From an uncultured Lachnospiraceae bacterium (GTDB lineage: Bacteria > Bacillota > Clostridia > Lachnospirales > Lachnospiraceae), in assembly GCA_944376125.1 (NCBI GenBank), contig CALWBQ010000025.1, positions 62,001 through 126,000 on the forward strand: a stretch of DNA of 64,000 nucleotides, read 5' to 3'. The notes below the pieces were generated by a model. That model had not been told where the DNA came from, made no database searches, and was given only the letters and a program-made list of their open reading frames with translations. Shown piece by piece: positions 48,331 through 56,825 of this stretch (the stretch's first letter is position 1; every line of letters starts with the position of its first letter). Made by a program: the position numbers and the translations under genes.

Positions 48331-48954
48331 TCACTCAAAGATCACGGTTCCGCCGCCCTCCGGCAGCCGCACAGTCCGGCTGTCTGCCATCTCCGCGCCG
48401 TCCGTCGCATACAGAATCTTTCCCTCTGTCTGAATCACTGCAGCTCCATCAGTCTGCACCATAGTTCCCTTCCCGGCTGCCACAGCCTCAACGGAAACCT
48501 TCTCTCCGCTGTCTGCCTTCTTTAAAGCCAGATCTGTTCCAGCCGCTTCCGACACATCCGTTACGGTAAGGTCCCCAATAGGAATCCCTGCCTCTGTAGC
48601 GAAATTTACCAGATCCTCACTGCTGGCGTAATCCAAGATCATCACAGCTTGGCCATCCTCTATCTCGCAGGAGCTGACAGCCACCGGGAGCTTTTCCTGG
48701 CCATCCTCATTGATCGCTTTTGCCTGCCCTGTCTTTTCTTCATTGTAATCTGACACGGCCTGTTCCACAAACGCCCGCAGCTCATCTTCGCTGTATGTCT
48801 CAGGGCTGCATGCCTCTACAGTGGCAGTGGAAAGGCTCCTGCCCTCTGATACATAGATCATATTTTCCTGGGGATCAAAACCTCCTCCTGCAGTCTTGCA
48901 GCCGCCCAGGAGCAGAATCAGCCCCAGCGCTGCCGTTAGCCTTGCCTTTTTCAT
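48331..48954 (-). CDS. Lipoprotein of unknown function
   Basis: A 207-residue lipoprotein with lipobox LLGGC (C19). The rest is an acidic extracytoplasmic domain with [22 protein letters not shown] and a beta-rich second half ([37 protein letters not shown]). I recognise no family with certainty. AGGAGAC precedes the ATG at 48954. It sits between recO and glyQS, a spot where Lachnospiraceae often carry a small lipoprotein. Confidence 0.7.
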   Translation of the reverse strand: MKKARLTAALGLILLLGGCKTAGGGFDPQENMIYVSEGRSLSTATVEACSPETYSEDELRAFVEQAVSDYNEEKTGQAKAINEDGQEKLPVAVSSCEIEDGQAVMILDYASSEDLVNFATEAGIPIGDLTVTDVSEAAGTDLALKKADSGEKVSVEAVAAGKGTMVQTDGAAVIQTEGKILYATDGAEMADSRTVRLPEGGGTVIFE

Positions 48955-49062
48955 AGTCTCCTCCATGTTCCCCTCTGATCAGGGTACTCTCCAGCAGTCC
49001 GGCCGCCGCCTGGACTGCTATGTCGTATATCATAACCGCTTTCCAGAATATTTTCAATACCT

Positions 49063-49713
49063 TCATTGGAGAATGGTTTCCAAAATTTCCAGGGACTTAA
49101 ACTTCCTGTCTATATAGCGGTGAAGCATTTCCTCCACACAGGCTTCAAACTCAGCCAGCACCTGATCTGTCACCGTAAAGCGGTACAGCTCCTGAATAGG
49201 GGACAACACCACGTATTCCCAGGTATACGCGGCGGAATCGCTGACCCTAAAGGGCGGCTGTTCCGTATATTCTCCATTGATCACCATAGCCTTCAGCTCA
49301 AAAATCCGCCGGACCAGCCTGTTGGGGATTGCCGGCTTCTGAAGCGCCCGAAGAGACTGGTATACCAGCCTCAGCATCTCTGTGCCGTCCATATTTTCCC
49401 TGGAGTAGTAATCGCTGACTTCAAGAAAATAGGAGCCGTAGCAGGCCGCCTCCATATCTGCGGCGATTTCCTCAAAATAATTGGTTATCTCTGCGGAATG
49501 TAAGGTGTATGCCTCTCTCCCCTCAAAAAGCCGGAAAGTCCCAAATGCAAAGATCCGGCTAGCCGCCATCAGGGAATTGCCAGGCCGTCTGGCCCCCCTG
49601 GCAAAAGCAGTAATCTTTCCTCTCTCCCGGGTCAGGATTACCAGCCGTCTGTCATATTCCCCTGACGGCGATGATTTGATTACCATTCCCATGGCGGTGA
49701 CCGTCTCTCTCAT
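49063..49713 (-). CDS. recO: DNA repair protein RecO
   Basis: A 216-residue protein with the N-terminal OB fold (VTAMGMVIKSSPSGEYDRRLVILTRERGKITAFARGARRP) and helical C-terminal domain. RecO helps load RecA on SSB-coated single strands with RecR. It is shorter than the 255-residue Bacillus protein and lacks the four-cysteine zinc site, with few Cys overall. It follows era by 10 bp, the usual era-recO order. Confidence 0.9.
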   Translation of the reverse strand: MRETVTAMGMVIKSSPSGEYDRRLVILTRERGKITAFARGARRPGNSLMAASRIFAFGTFRLFEGREAYTLHSAEITNYFEEIAADMEAACYGSYFLEVSDYYSRENMDGTEMLRLVYQSLRALQKPAIPNRLVRRIFELKAMVINGEYTEQPPFRVSDSAAYTWEYVVLSPIQELYRFTVTDQVLAEFEACVEEMLHRYIDRKFKSLEILETILQ

Positions 49714-49723
49714 CCCCTGCCTC

Positions 49724-50632
49724 CTACAATTCCTTCCCGTTGTAGCCGTAATTCTTCATCAAAATATCGCTGTCCCTCCACTCCCGGCGCACCTTCACCC
49801 AAAGCTGGAGATTCACCTGGATGTCCATCATCCTCTCAATCTCCCGGCGCGCAGCGCTGCCAATCCGTTTCAGCATAGAACCGCCTTTTCCAATAATGAT
49901 CCCTTTGTGGGACTCCCTCTCACAGATGATCGTAGCCTCAATATCCATGATCCCGTTCTTCCGCTCCTGCATCTTTTCGATGGTCACTGCAATCCCATGG
50001 GGTATCTCATCGTCCAGCAGTCTGAGGGCCTTTTCTCTGATCAGTTCCGCGGCAATCTGGCGCATAGGCTGGTCCGTGACAGTATCTTCATCGTAAAATT
50101 CCGGTCCGTAGGGCAGATGCTGAAACATCAGGTTCAGCAAAAGATCCGTATTTTTCTCCTTTAAAGCGGATACCGGAACGATCTCCGCGAAGTCACAGAT
50201 GTCCTTGTAAGCGTCAATATAAGTCAAGATCTCTTCCTGGCGCTTTACCGTATCAATCTTGTTCATCACCAGGATAACAGGGGCAGAGGTCTTCCGGAGC
50301 TGCTCTGCAATATGCCTCTCACCGGCCCCGATAAAGGTAGTCGGCTCCACCAGCCACAGAATCAAGTCCACCTCTTTTAAGGTGTGCTCTGCCACATTGA
50401 CCATATACTCGCCCAGCCTGTTCTTTGCCTTGTGGATTCCGGGGGTGTCCAAAAATACGATCTGTCCCCTTTCATCTGTGTAGACAGTCTGAATCCGGTT
50501 GCGGGTCGTCTGAGGCTTGTCAGAAGTGATCGCAATCTTCTGGCCGATCAGATGATTCATCAGGGTTGATTTTCCCACATTAGGTCTTCCGATCAGGGTG
50601 ACAAAACCGGACTTTTTCTGATTTTTTTCCAT
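49724..50632 (-). CDS. era: GTPase Era
   Basis: A 302-residue ribosome-assembly GTPase. G1 is GRPNVGKST, G2 covers QTTRNRIQ, G3 is FLDTPGIHK and G4 is VMNKIDT. The C-terminal KH domain carries KGIIIGKGGSMLKRIGSAARREIE, the 16S rRNA-binding loop. The ATG at 50632 gives the usual length; the frame is open for 11 more codons. It lies 34 bp after the M16 protease gene and 10 bp before recO. Confidence 0.97.
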   Translation of the reverse strand: MEKNQKKSGFVTLIGRPNVGKSTLMNHLIGQKIAITSDKPQTTRNRIQTVYTDERGQIVFLDTPGIHKAKNRLGEYMVNVAEHTLKEVDLILWLVEPTTFIGAGERHIAEQLRKTSAPVILVMNKIDTVKRQEEILTYIDAYKDICDFAEIVPVSALKEKNTDLLLNLMFQHLPYGPEFYDEDTVTDQPMRQIAAELIREKALRLLDDEIPHGIAVTIEKMQERKNGIMDIEATIICERESHKGIIIGKGGSMLKRIGSAARREIERMMDIQVNLQLWVKVRREWRDSDILMKNYGYNGKEL

Positions 50633-50666
50633 ATCTCTTGCTTCTCCAATCTTTCGTATCCACATC

Positions 50667-53606
50667 TTATGCCCCGAAGAGGTTCTTCACCTCGCCGAAC
50701 ATATCCTGATTTGCTTTTACCTTCTCTTCATTTCCAATAACGCACAGGCTCCCGGTATCCAGAACCGCCTGGACATATGGCGCCAGAGCGCGGATATCCT
50801 CCTGGCCAGCAGACAGGACTTGATCCCTCTCTTCCTGAAGCATCTCCTCCGTCACGCCGGAAAGGTAAGCAGATAATCCCCGGGATCCCTTTACAGCCGG
50901 TGTCAGCGGTGTATCCATATCGCTGATAGCTCCGATAACGTACTTGGTCATATCTCTCTCATCTACAGTAAACTCTTTCAGGTATTGGGGAAGGCCCTCA
51001 TAGATTCGGTTGGTCTCAGCCAGGTTTGGATCCCTGTAAGATACCAGATACCCCTCTCCGGAGCGGCCAAAGCCGCTCATACAGCCGTAGGCCCCTCCTT
51101 TGACTCTCAGATTCAGCCACAAATAATCGTAATTCAGAATCACTTTCAGAATCCGGAGTGCCCCTGTGTAGGCTAGCCCCGTGTTTCTAAAGGTACCGCA
51201 TCGGGCCACATAGTTGACCTGGGATGCTGTCTTGAAGCCCTCATTCCGGTTTCCTGACTGAAAAGTAAAGGTGTGGACCGGAGACTGCTTTCCAAAACCT
51301 TTCAGAACATCTGAAAACTTCTCCAGCTCTCTGGGCAGAAGACTGTAGCCTTCCTGGTCAGCCGTGTAGCTGACTAACAGATTATCTGGAGAAAACAGCT
51401 TTTCTGCCGTTTCTTTCAGCTTCTGAATCAACGTTTTTCTGGCTTCGCCTCCAGCCTCATATTCCTTTACAGTCTGCTCCAGGAACTGATAAAATCCAAT
51501 TCCGCCTGTTATATCGTTGTAGCTGGAGGTTGGCGAGAAGTAAGAAGTGGCCCTGGCTACCGCTGCCGAGTGGGAAGCGTTTTCCAGCTTCATCCTGGCT
51601 CTGGACCGGGTCTCAGCCAATATCTCTCCCAGCCGTTTCTCATCCTCCAGCTTCGAGCGGGTCAGAATCTCTCCCAGAATGTCGAAACCGAAACCAATCT
51701 TATCATAAAGCACTTTGACGGACGCAGAGAACACTCCTGTAAAATCTGCAGGGTTGGCCAGATTCGGATAAGAAGTAACCGACAAGCTGACGCCGCCGCT
51801 GTTCAGATGGATTTCACTGGTCAAATCGCTGTAAGTGTAATGCTCTGTATCTACATATCCCAGAACAGCCTTCAGCAGTCCCGCATATGGCAGCTCCTGA
51901 GTCCCTAACCGATTGGTATTAAATAAAAGCTGCAGATAGCCGATGCCAGCGGTAAAAAGCTCGTGGTGGAGGACCGGAATTCCCTTTTCCTCCTTTTTCT
52001 CCCAGTAAATCTTTTCGCCCTCTCTGCCTATATCCTCCCTCTTTAAAAGCGGGATCTTGGCAAGATCCTCTTGTGGAGAAGGCGTCCCCTGATATTCCTT
52101 CAGAGCTTTGGTCCTCGCTGCAAGATCCTCCAACTGTTTTTGGGAAAGCCCCGCTTTCTTCTCAGCCAGTTTCGCCGCCAGAGCAGCATCCTCCTCCGCT
52201 GTCAAGTTCTTTTTTGGCTTTACTGTAATAACGGCCTCAAAGGGATTATCCAGCAGATAATCCTTGATCAGCTGCTCAAAATAGCCTTCATCCACCGCCT
52301 TCTTTAAAAAATCAAAGGTTTCCTGGTAGCGCAGATGCATCATGGGATCCCCGTCATACAGCCAGCTGTCCATAGACCACAGCCCGTACATCAGTCCCTT
52401 GGGCGCAGAACCGTAATCAGCCTCTCTATAGCGGAATTCATAATAATTCATGCCCGCCAGCAAGCTCTTTCTGTCGATTCCCATATCTGCCAGGCGGCGA
52501 AGAGTCCCTTTGACCACTGCCAAAAATTCTCCGCGCTGCTCGGCGTCAGCATTTTTGGCTATGACAGAAAAATAAGGCTGAAGAATCCCGTTTTCATATC
52601 CTCCCAGAATGTCCTGCCCAATGCCGGCATCGTAAAGCGCCTGCTTCAGGGGCGCACCTGGGGCGTCAATCAGAGTATATTCCAGGATCTGAAAGGCCAC
52701 ATACAGCTTGGGATCCAAATCTGTCCCAACCACTGTATTGATGGAAAGATAAGCTGCATGATCCTCCGGTTCCCCGTCCGTGATCGAGTAATAAATCTCC
52801 TTGTCCACCGGGGCTGCGAAAGGTTTCTGGAGACGGATCTGGGAATCCACCTCTTTCCTGTCATATTTGCTTAAATACTCTCTGTCCAGCCATTCCAGCT
52901 TCTCCGCCATGTTCATGTCGCCGTACAGGTAAATATAGCTGTTGGACGGATGGTAATAGGTGCTGTGGAACTGGAGGAACTCTTCATAGGTCAAATCCGG
53001 AATCTCTGCCGGATCGCCGCCGGATTCATTGCCATAAGCCGTGTCTGGAAACAGAACCTGCCGGGTCACACGGTCCAAAACGCCCTCCGGCGAAGAAAAA
53101 GCCCCCTTCATCTCATTGTAAACAACCCCGTTGATGGTCAGCTCCCCATCTGGATTCTCCAATTCGTAATGCCAGCCTTCCTGCATAAAAATTTTTGGCT
53201 CACGATAGATATTGGGATGGAGAACGGCATCCATATACACGTCCATCAGATTCTGAAAGTCTTTGTCATTGCAGCTTGCCACAGGGTATACCGTTTTATC
53301 CGGGTAGGTCATGGCATTTAAAAACGTATTCAAGGAGCCCTTCACCAATTCTACAAAGGGATCTTTCACCGGAAATTTCTCTGACCCGCACAAGACACTG
53401 TGCTCCAAAATGTGGGGGACACCCGTGCTGTCTGCCGGCGGCGTGCGGAAGCCAATGGAGAACACTTTATTGTCATCATCATTTTCCATCAGAAATAACT
53501 TTGCCCCGGTCTTTTTATGTTCCAGAACCGTCCCAAGAGAATTCATTTCCTTGATCTCTTTCTGTTCGATGATTTGATACGCGTCTAAGTCCTTTAATGT
53601 CTTCAT
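50667..53606 (-). CDS. M16C family (PreP/insulinase-like) metalloprotease
   Basis: A 979-residue cytosolic protease with the inverted zinc motif H65-I-L-E-H69 in GVPHILEHSVLCGSEKFPVKDPF and a distal Glu in YNEMKGAFSSPEG. Four M16 repeats of about 230 residues fit the length; the second half contains the usual inactive R/Y pair (YGCMSGFGRSGEGYLVSYRDP). PreP-like proteases degrade short unfolded peptides. GGAGGG precedes the ATG. It is transcribed with era. Confidence 0.93.
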   Translation of the reverse strand: MKTLKDLDAYQIIEQKEIKEMNSLGTVLEHKKTGAKLFLMENDDDNKVFSIGFRTPPADSTGVPHILEHSVLCGSEKFPVKDPFVELVKGSLNTFLNAMTYPDKTVYPVASCNDKDFQNLMDVYMDAVLHPNIYREPKIFMQEGWHYELENPDGELTINGVVYNEMKGAFSSPEGVLDRVTRQVLFPDTAYGNESGGDPAEIPDLTYEEFLQFHSTYYHPSNSYIYLYGDMNMAEKLEWLDREYLSKYDRKEVDSQIRLQKPFAAPVDKEIYYSITDGEPEDHAAYLSINTVVGTDLDPKLYVAFQILEYTLIDAPGAPLKQALYDAGIGQDILGGYENGILQPYFSVIAKNADAEQRGEFLAVVKGTLRRLADMGIDRKSLLAGMNYYEFRYREADYGSAPKGLMYGLWSMDSWLYDGDPMMHLRYQETFDFLKKAVDEGYFEQLIKDYLLDNPFEAVITVKPKKNLTAEEDAALAAKLAEKKAGLSQKQLEDLAARTKALKEYQGTPSPQEDLAKIPLLKREDIGREGEKIYWEKKEEKGIPVLHHELFTAGIGYLQLLFNTNRLGTQELPYAGLLKAVLGYVDTEHYTYSDLTSEIHLNSGGVSLSVTSYPNLANPADFTGVFSASVKVLYDKIGFGFDILGEILTRSKLEDEKRLGEILAETRSRARMKLENASHSAAVARATSYFSPTSSYNDITGGIGFYQFLEQTVKEYEAGGEARKTLIQKLKETAEKLFSPDNLLVSYTADQEGYSLLPRELEKFSDVLKGFGKQSPVHTFTFQSGNRNEGFKTASQVNYVARCGTFRNTGLAYTGALRILKVILNYDYLWLNLRVKGGAYGCMSGFGRSGEGYLVSYRDPNLAETNRIYEGLPQYLKEFTVDERDMTKYVIGAISDMDTPLTPAVKGSRGLSAYLSGVTEEMLQEERDQVLSAGQEDIRALAPYVQAVLDTGSLCVIGNEEKVKANQDMFGEVKNLFGA

Positions 53607-53647
53607 TCTTTCCCTCCAAATCTTTTTATCTTCGTGCAGCCGAAACG

Positions 53648-54475
53648 CTACATATTTCCCATCATCCTGTCTTTAAAGACAGCCAGCGCCTCCCGGACGC
53701 AGGAATGTATAAACAAGATCGGGTCAGACGGCGCGGAAATCCCCACAGCGTCCTTTATCCCCCATCTCTGTGCAATTTTTTTGGCCCGGAAAATATGGAA
53801 ATCATTGGTCAGAATCCCGATCCGAGTCGGCTTGTCCGGCACTGTCACATAGCTTCCAGCCGGAAAGGAGACCACATCCTGCGCCTCCTGCCGGATCCTC
53901 TTTCTCTCTGTCCGGTCACTCTCAATCACTAGGCGGCTGTATGCGATGTTCTCTACTGTACTGGTAGAATTCGCCTCTAATAGAATTTTATCCTGGGATA
54001 TCCCGTTATATACCATATAATCTCTCATTGCCTCCGCCTCGGAGACAGGCTCATCCGGCCCTTTTCCTCCTGAAAGCACAAAAATCGTCTCTGGATTGTC
54101 CTGGGCATACTCAATCGCCTTATCCAGACGCCTCTTCAGCGAATTGCTGATCCCATCAGGGCGAACCTGAGCTCCCAGGACAATGACGTAATCCAGCCCC
54201 GGTTCGCCAGCCCCGGCTGCCCCCAAGAATATCATAACCTCGATAGCAGCAAAAATTGCCAGGCAGGCCAGGCAGAATGTGCTCACCGACACTGGCACCC
54301 AAAGCGGAATTTTCTTCCTGTGAAGCTGGTAATACCGGCTGCCCCAGGACAGAGCGCCAAAAAAGACAGTCAGACCTCCCCACAGCCACGCAGATGAGAA
54401 GCCTGCATATATCACAAGCGCGATTCCATATGCCGCACATAAAAGCGCACATAATCCCAATACCACTGTCAGCAT
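53648..54475 (-). CDS. YdcF family (DUF218) membrane protein
   Basis: A 275-residue protein with three or four N-terminal membrane helices (to about residue 105) and a DUF218 domain: YVIVLGAQVRPDGISNSLKRRLDKAIEYA, FVLSGGKGPDEPVSEAEAM and LEANSTSTVENIAYSRLVIE. DUF218 proteins are linked to envelope biogenesis and vancomycin sensitivity; the biochemical activity is not settled. AAGGAGG precedes the ATG at 54475. Confidence 0.88.
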   Translation of the reverse strand: MLTVVLGLCALLCAAYGIALVIYAGFSSAWLWGGLTVFFGALSWGSRYYQLHRKKIPLWVPVSVSTFCLACLAIFAAIEVMIFLGAAGAGEPGLDYVIVLGAQVRPDGISNSLKRRLDKAIEYAQDNPETIFVLSGGKGPDEPVSEAEAMRDYMVYNGISQDKILLEANSTSTVENIAYSRLVIESDRTERKRIRQEAQDVVSFPAGSYVTVPDKPTRIGILTNDFHIFRAKKIAQRWGIKDAVGISAPSDPILFIHSCVREALAVFKDRMMGNM

Positions 54476-54531
54476 ATGAATCCTCCTTTTCTTACGTTTC
54501 CGTCCATACGGCGAAGCGCCTCCAGAAGCCA

Positions 54532-55758
54532 TTACGGCTCCCGGCGGCGCAGAATATCATAGACACCAGTTTCCTGATCCAGGTCCACCCACAGCTTCTC
54601 TCTGGGGTGCGGAGCACTCTCCCTGGCATTTCCTTTTTCATCAAAAATTCCCCTGACTTGGGCAGCAAGATTCCGCCCATCAGGTTTCATAACCTCAATG
54701 GTCTCCCCAACAGAGAACTTATTTTTCTGTTCAATGCGGCAGCGCCCCTCTCCGTCTACATCCTCTACAGTTCCCAGATACGTATATTCCTTTGCATAGG
54801 TACTGCTGCTGTAGATCTGGGCATCCTTGTCAGGTCTTCCAAAATAAAATCCAGTGGTAAACTCTCTGTGGGTGCACTTGCCAATCTCTTCTTTATACCA
54901 CTCCATATTGCTCTGATAAAGTGCCGGATCCTTCTGGTAATCATCTATCGCTTTCCGGTAGGTTCTGGCAACTGTAGCCACATAGAGGGCTGTTTTCATG
55001 CGTCCCTCAATCTTAAAGCTATCTATCCCGGACGCCAGCAGCTCTGGAATATGCTCAATCATGCAAAGATCCTTGGAATTGAACAGGAATGTTCCCCTTT
55101 CATTCTCATAGACCGGCATGTACTCTCCCGGCCGGGTTTCTTCCACCACGGCGTACTTCCATCTGCAGGGATGAGTGCATGCTCCCTGGTTGGCATCCCT
55201 GCCTGTAAAGTAATTGCTCAGCAGGCAGCGGCCAGAATAGGAAATGCACATTGCCCCGTGGATGAAGCTCTCAATCTCCATGTCCTCCGGAATCTGGCTG
55301 CGGATCTGGCAGATTTCTTCCAGGGAAAGTTCCCTTGCCGAAACCACTCTTTTTGCGCCGAGGCCGTACCAGAACAGGTATGTGCCGTAATTCGTATTAT
55401 TGGCCTGGGTGCTGATATGGATCTCAACCTCCGGCAGGATTTTCTTTGCAATGGCAAACACGCCCGGATCAGAAATAATCAAGGCATCAGGACCTATTTC
55501 TTTTAATTCTTTGAAATACTCCTCCACCCCTGGAAGATCCCGGTTGTGTGCCAGGATATTGGCAGTCACATAGACCTTTGCCCCTCTTTCATGTGCAAAG
55601 GCAATTCCCTGGCTCATTTCTTCGTTAGAAAAATTTTTTGCTTTTGCCCGAAGGCCGAAGGCTTCCCCTCCGATATACACAGCATCTGCTCCGTAAACCA
55701 CAGCGGTTTTCAAAACATCCAGGCTTCCCGCCGGTATCAATAACTCTGTTTTTCTCAT
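54532..55758 (-). CDS. Peptidase U32 family protein, tRNA U34 hydroxylation (TrhP-like)
   Basis: A 408-residue protein: ELLIPAGSLDVLKTAVVYGADAVYIGG at the N-terminus, the U32 signature ESFIHGAMCISYSGRCLLSNYFTGRDANQGACTHPCRW in the middle (metal or cluster cysteines), and a C-terminal beta domain (FSVGETIEVMKP). U32 proteins of this type (TrhP/YegQ, YrrN/YrrO) make 5-hydroxyuridine at tRNA position 34 using prephenate. The ATG at 55758 overlaps the stop of the O-methyltransferase gene (ATGA), which supplies the next step, so the pair forms a 5-methoxyuridine pathway. Confidence 0.88.
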   Translation of the reverse strand: MRKTELLIPAGSLDVLKTAVVYGADAVYIGGEAFGLRAKAKNFSNEEMSQGIAFAHERGAKVYVTANILAHNRDLPGVEEYFKELKEIGPDALIISDPGVFAIAKKILPEVEIHISTQANNTNYGTYLFWYGLGAKRVVSARELSLEEICQIRSQIPEDMEIESFIHGAMCISYSGRCLLSNYFTGRDANQGACTHPCRWKYAVVEETRPGEYMPVYENERGTFLFNSKDLCMIEHIPELLASGIDSFKIEGRMKTALYVATVARTYRKAIDDYQKDPALYQSNMEWYKEEIGKCTHREFTTGFYFGRPDKDAQIYSSSTYAKEYTYLGTVEDVDGEGRCRIEQKNKFSVGETIEVMKPDGRNLAAQVRGIFDEKGNARESAPHPREKLWVDLDQETGVYDILRRREP

Positions 55759-56405
55759 ATGCATCCCTTTTTTACACTGATTGCCACTCCGTCCCCTATG
55801 GGAACGATGGCGGTAGTCAGATCCGGATGGTGTTTCAGACAGTACAAATACTCTCTCATCCGGCTGTGGATTGTCCGATCCCGCCGCTCTACGGCATAGC
55901 GGGATTCCAGCAGCGTCCCATCCTGGAGGATATTGTCTGACACCAACATTCCCCCAGGCGGCAGAAGCCGCATCACCTGAGGCAGCCAATTTAAATACTG
56001 CCCTTTAGCGGCATCCATAAATATAAATTCGTAAGTTCCCTCCAGGCCAGACAGTATAGTTCCAGCATCACCCTCCAGCAGGCTGATCCGTTTTTCCTCC
56101 CCTGCCCTTTTAAAATTTTCTCTCGCCTGGGGAATCCTTTTCTCATATTTTTCAATCGTAGTAATCCGGCAAGTCCCCGGCATCGCCTGTGCCATCAGCA
56201 GGGCTGAATATCCCACTGCTGTCCCCACTTCCAAGATAGCCGAGGGATGGACGGCGGCCACCAGAGTTTTCAAAAGTGCGGCTGTCCCTGGCCGGATAAT
56301 GGGAACTCCCTCTTCTCTGGCTTTCCGGGCGATCTCGTCGCACAGACTGCCATGGCCGCTCTCCAGCGAAACGATGTAATCCTCTATCCGTTCCCGCTCT
56401 GTCAT
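55755..56405 (-). CDS. trmR: tRNA 5-hydroxyuridine O-methyltransferase (TrmR-like)
   Basis: A 216-residue SAM-dependent class I methyltransferase. SAM motif I is LEVGTAVGYSALLMA; the catalytic and metal-binding segment is YEFIFMDAAKGQYLNWL and LVSDNIL. It matches B. subtilis YrrM/TrmR, which methylates 5-hydroxyuridine 34 to 5-methoxyuridine. It overlaps by 4 bp both the upstream MltG-like gene and the downstream U32 gene, mirroring the yrrL-yrrM-yrrN-yrrO order. Confidence 0.85.
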   Translation of the reverse strand: MTERERIEDYIVSLESGHGSLCDEIARKAREEGVPIIRPGTAALLKTLVAAVHPSAILEVGTAVGYSALLMAQAMPGTCRITTIEKYEKRIPQARENFKRAGEEKRISLLEGDAGTILSGLEGTYEFIFMDAAKGQYLNWLPQVMRLLPPGGMLVSDNILQDGTLLESRYAVERRDRTIHSRMREYLYCLKHHPDLTTAIVPIGDGVAISVKKGCI

Positions 56406-56794
56406 GAATCTTCTTCCTCTTTCTGCGGCGTGCTGAGCTCATCCAAGATATCCCTGGATGTCATTGATGTGTTCAGCACGTAATCTCCGGGCTGAATCTC
56501 ATAGTCATAGATAATCGCCTGGATAATGAAAGAATACTGATTCGAAATCAGGCCCTCATCCTCCAGTTCTTTCCCTACGGCCCGCACGGTCTCCCCGGAC
56601 TCTACTGTAAAATTTTTATCATGGCCCGGAGCCTCCTCCACCGAGGAAGCGTAGAAAATCTCATAGCCGAATCGAAATCCCTGGGTCACGCCTTCATAGA
56701 TCAGCAGGACTGCCAGCGCATAGATGATCAGCCGGAAACAGATTCCAATGATAGCCGACGTGACTTTGTTGATTTCCTTTGTCGTTTCGCTCAT
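56402..56794 (-). CDS. MltG-like N-terminal domain protein, lacking the catalytic domain
   Basis: A 130-residue single-pass membrane protein (helix about residues 14-35) whose outer part reads FTVESGETVRAVGKELEDEGLISNQYSFIIQAII, the LysM-like subdomain of MltG/YceG. Full MltG is over 330 residues with a catalytic Glu; none of that is present and no continuation exists in other frames, so this is a stand-alone regulator-like remnant. It occupies the place of B. subtilis yrrL (mltG) ahead of trmR. Confidence 0.75.
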   Translation of the reverse strand: MSETTKEINKVTSAIIGICFRLIIYALAVLLIYEGVTQGFRFGYEIFYASSVEEAPGHDKNFTVESGETVRAVGKELEDEGLISNQYSFIIQAIIYDYEIQPGDYVLNTSMTSRDILDELSTPQKEEEDS

Positions 56795-56825
56795 AATACA
56801 ATTCCTCTTTTACCTGTCCTGAATC

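Noticed and set aside
48875..49066. 63-codon frame whose ATG overlaps the recO stop
   Set aside because: The overlap suggests coupling, but there is no ribosome binding site and its second half is only the out-of-frame reading of the lipoprotein start; product has no recognisable features.
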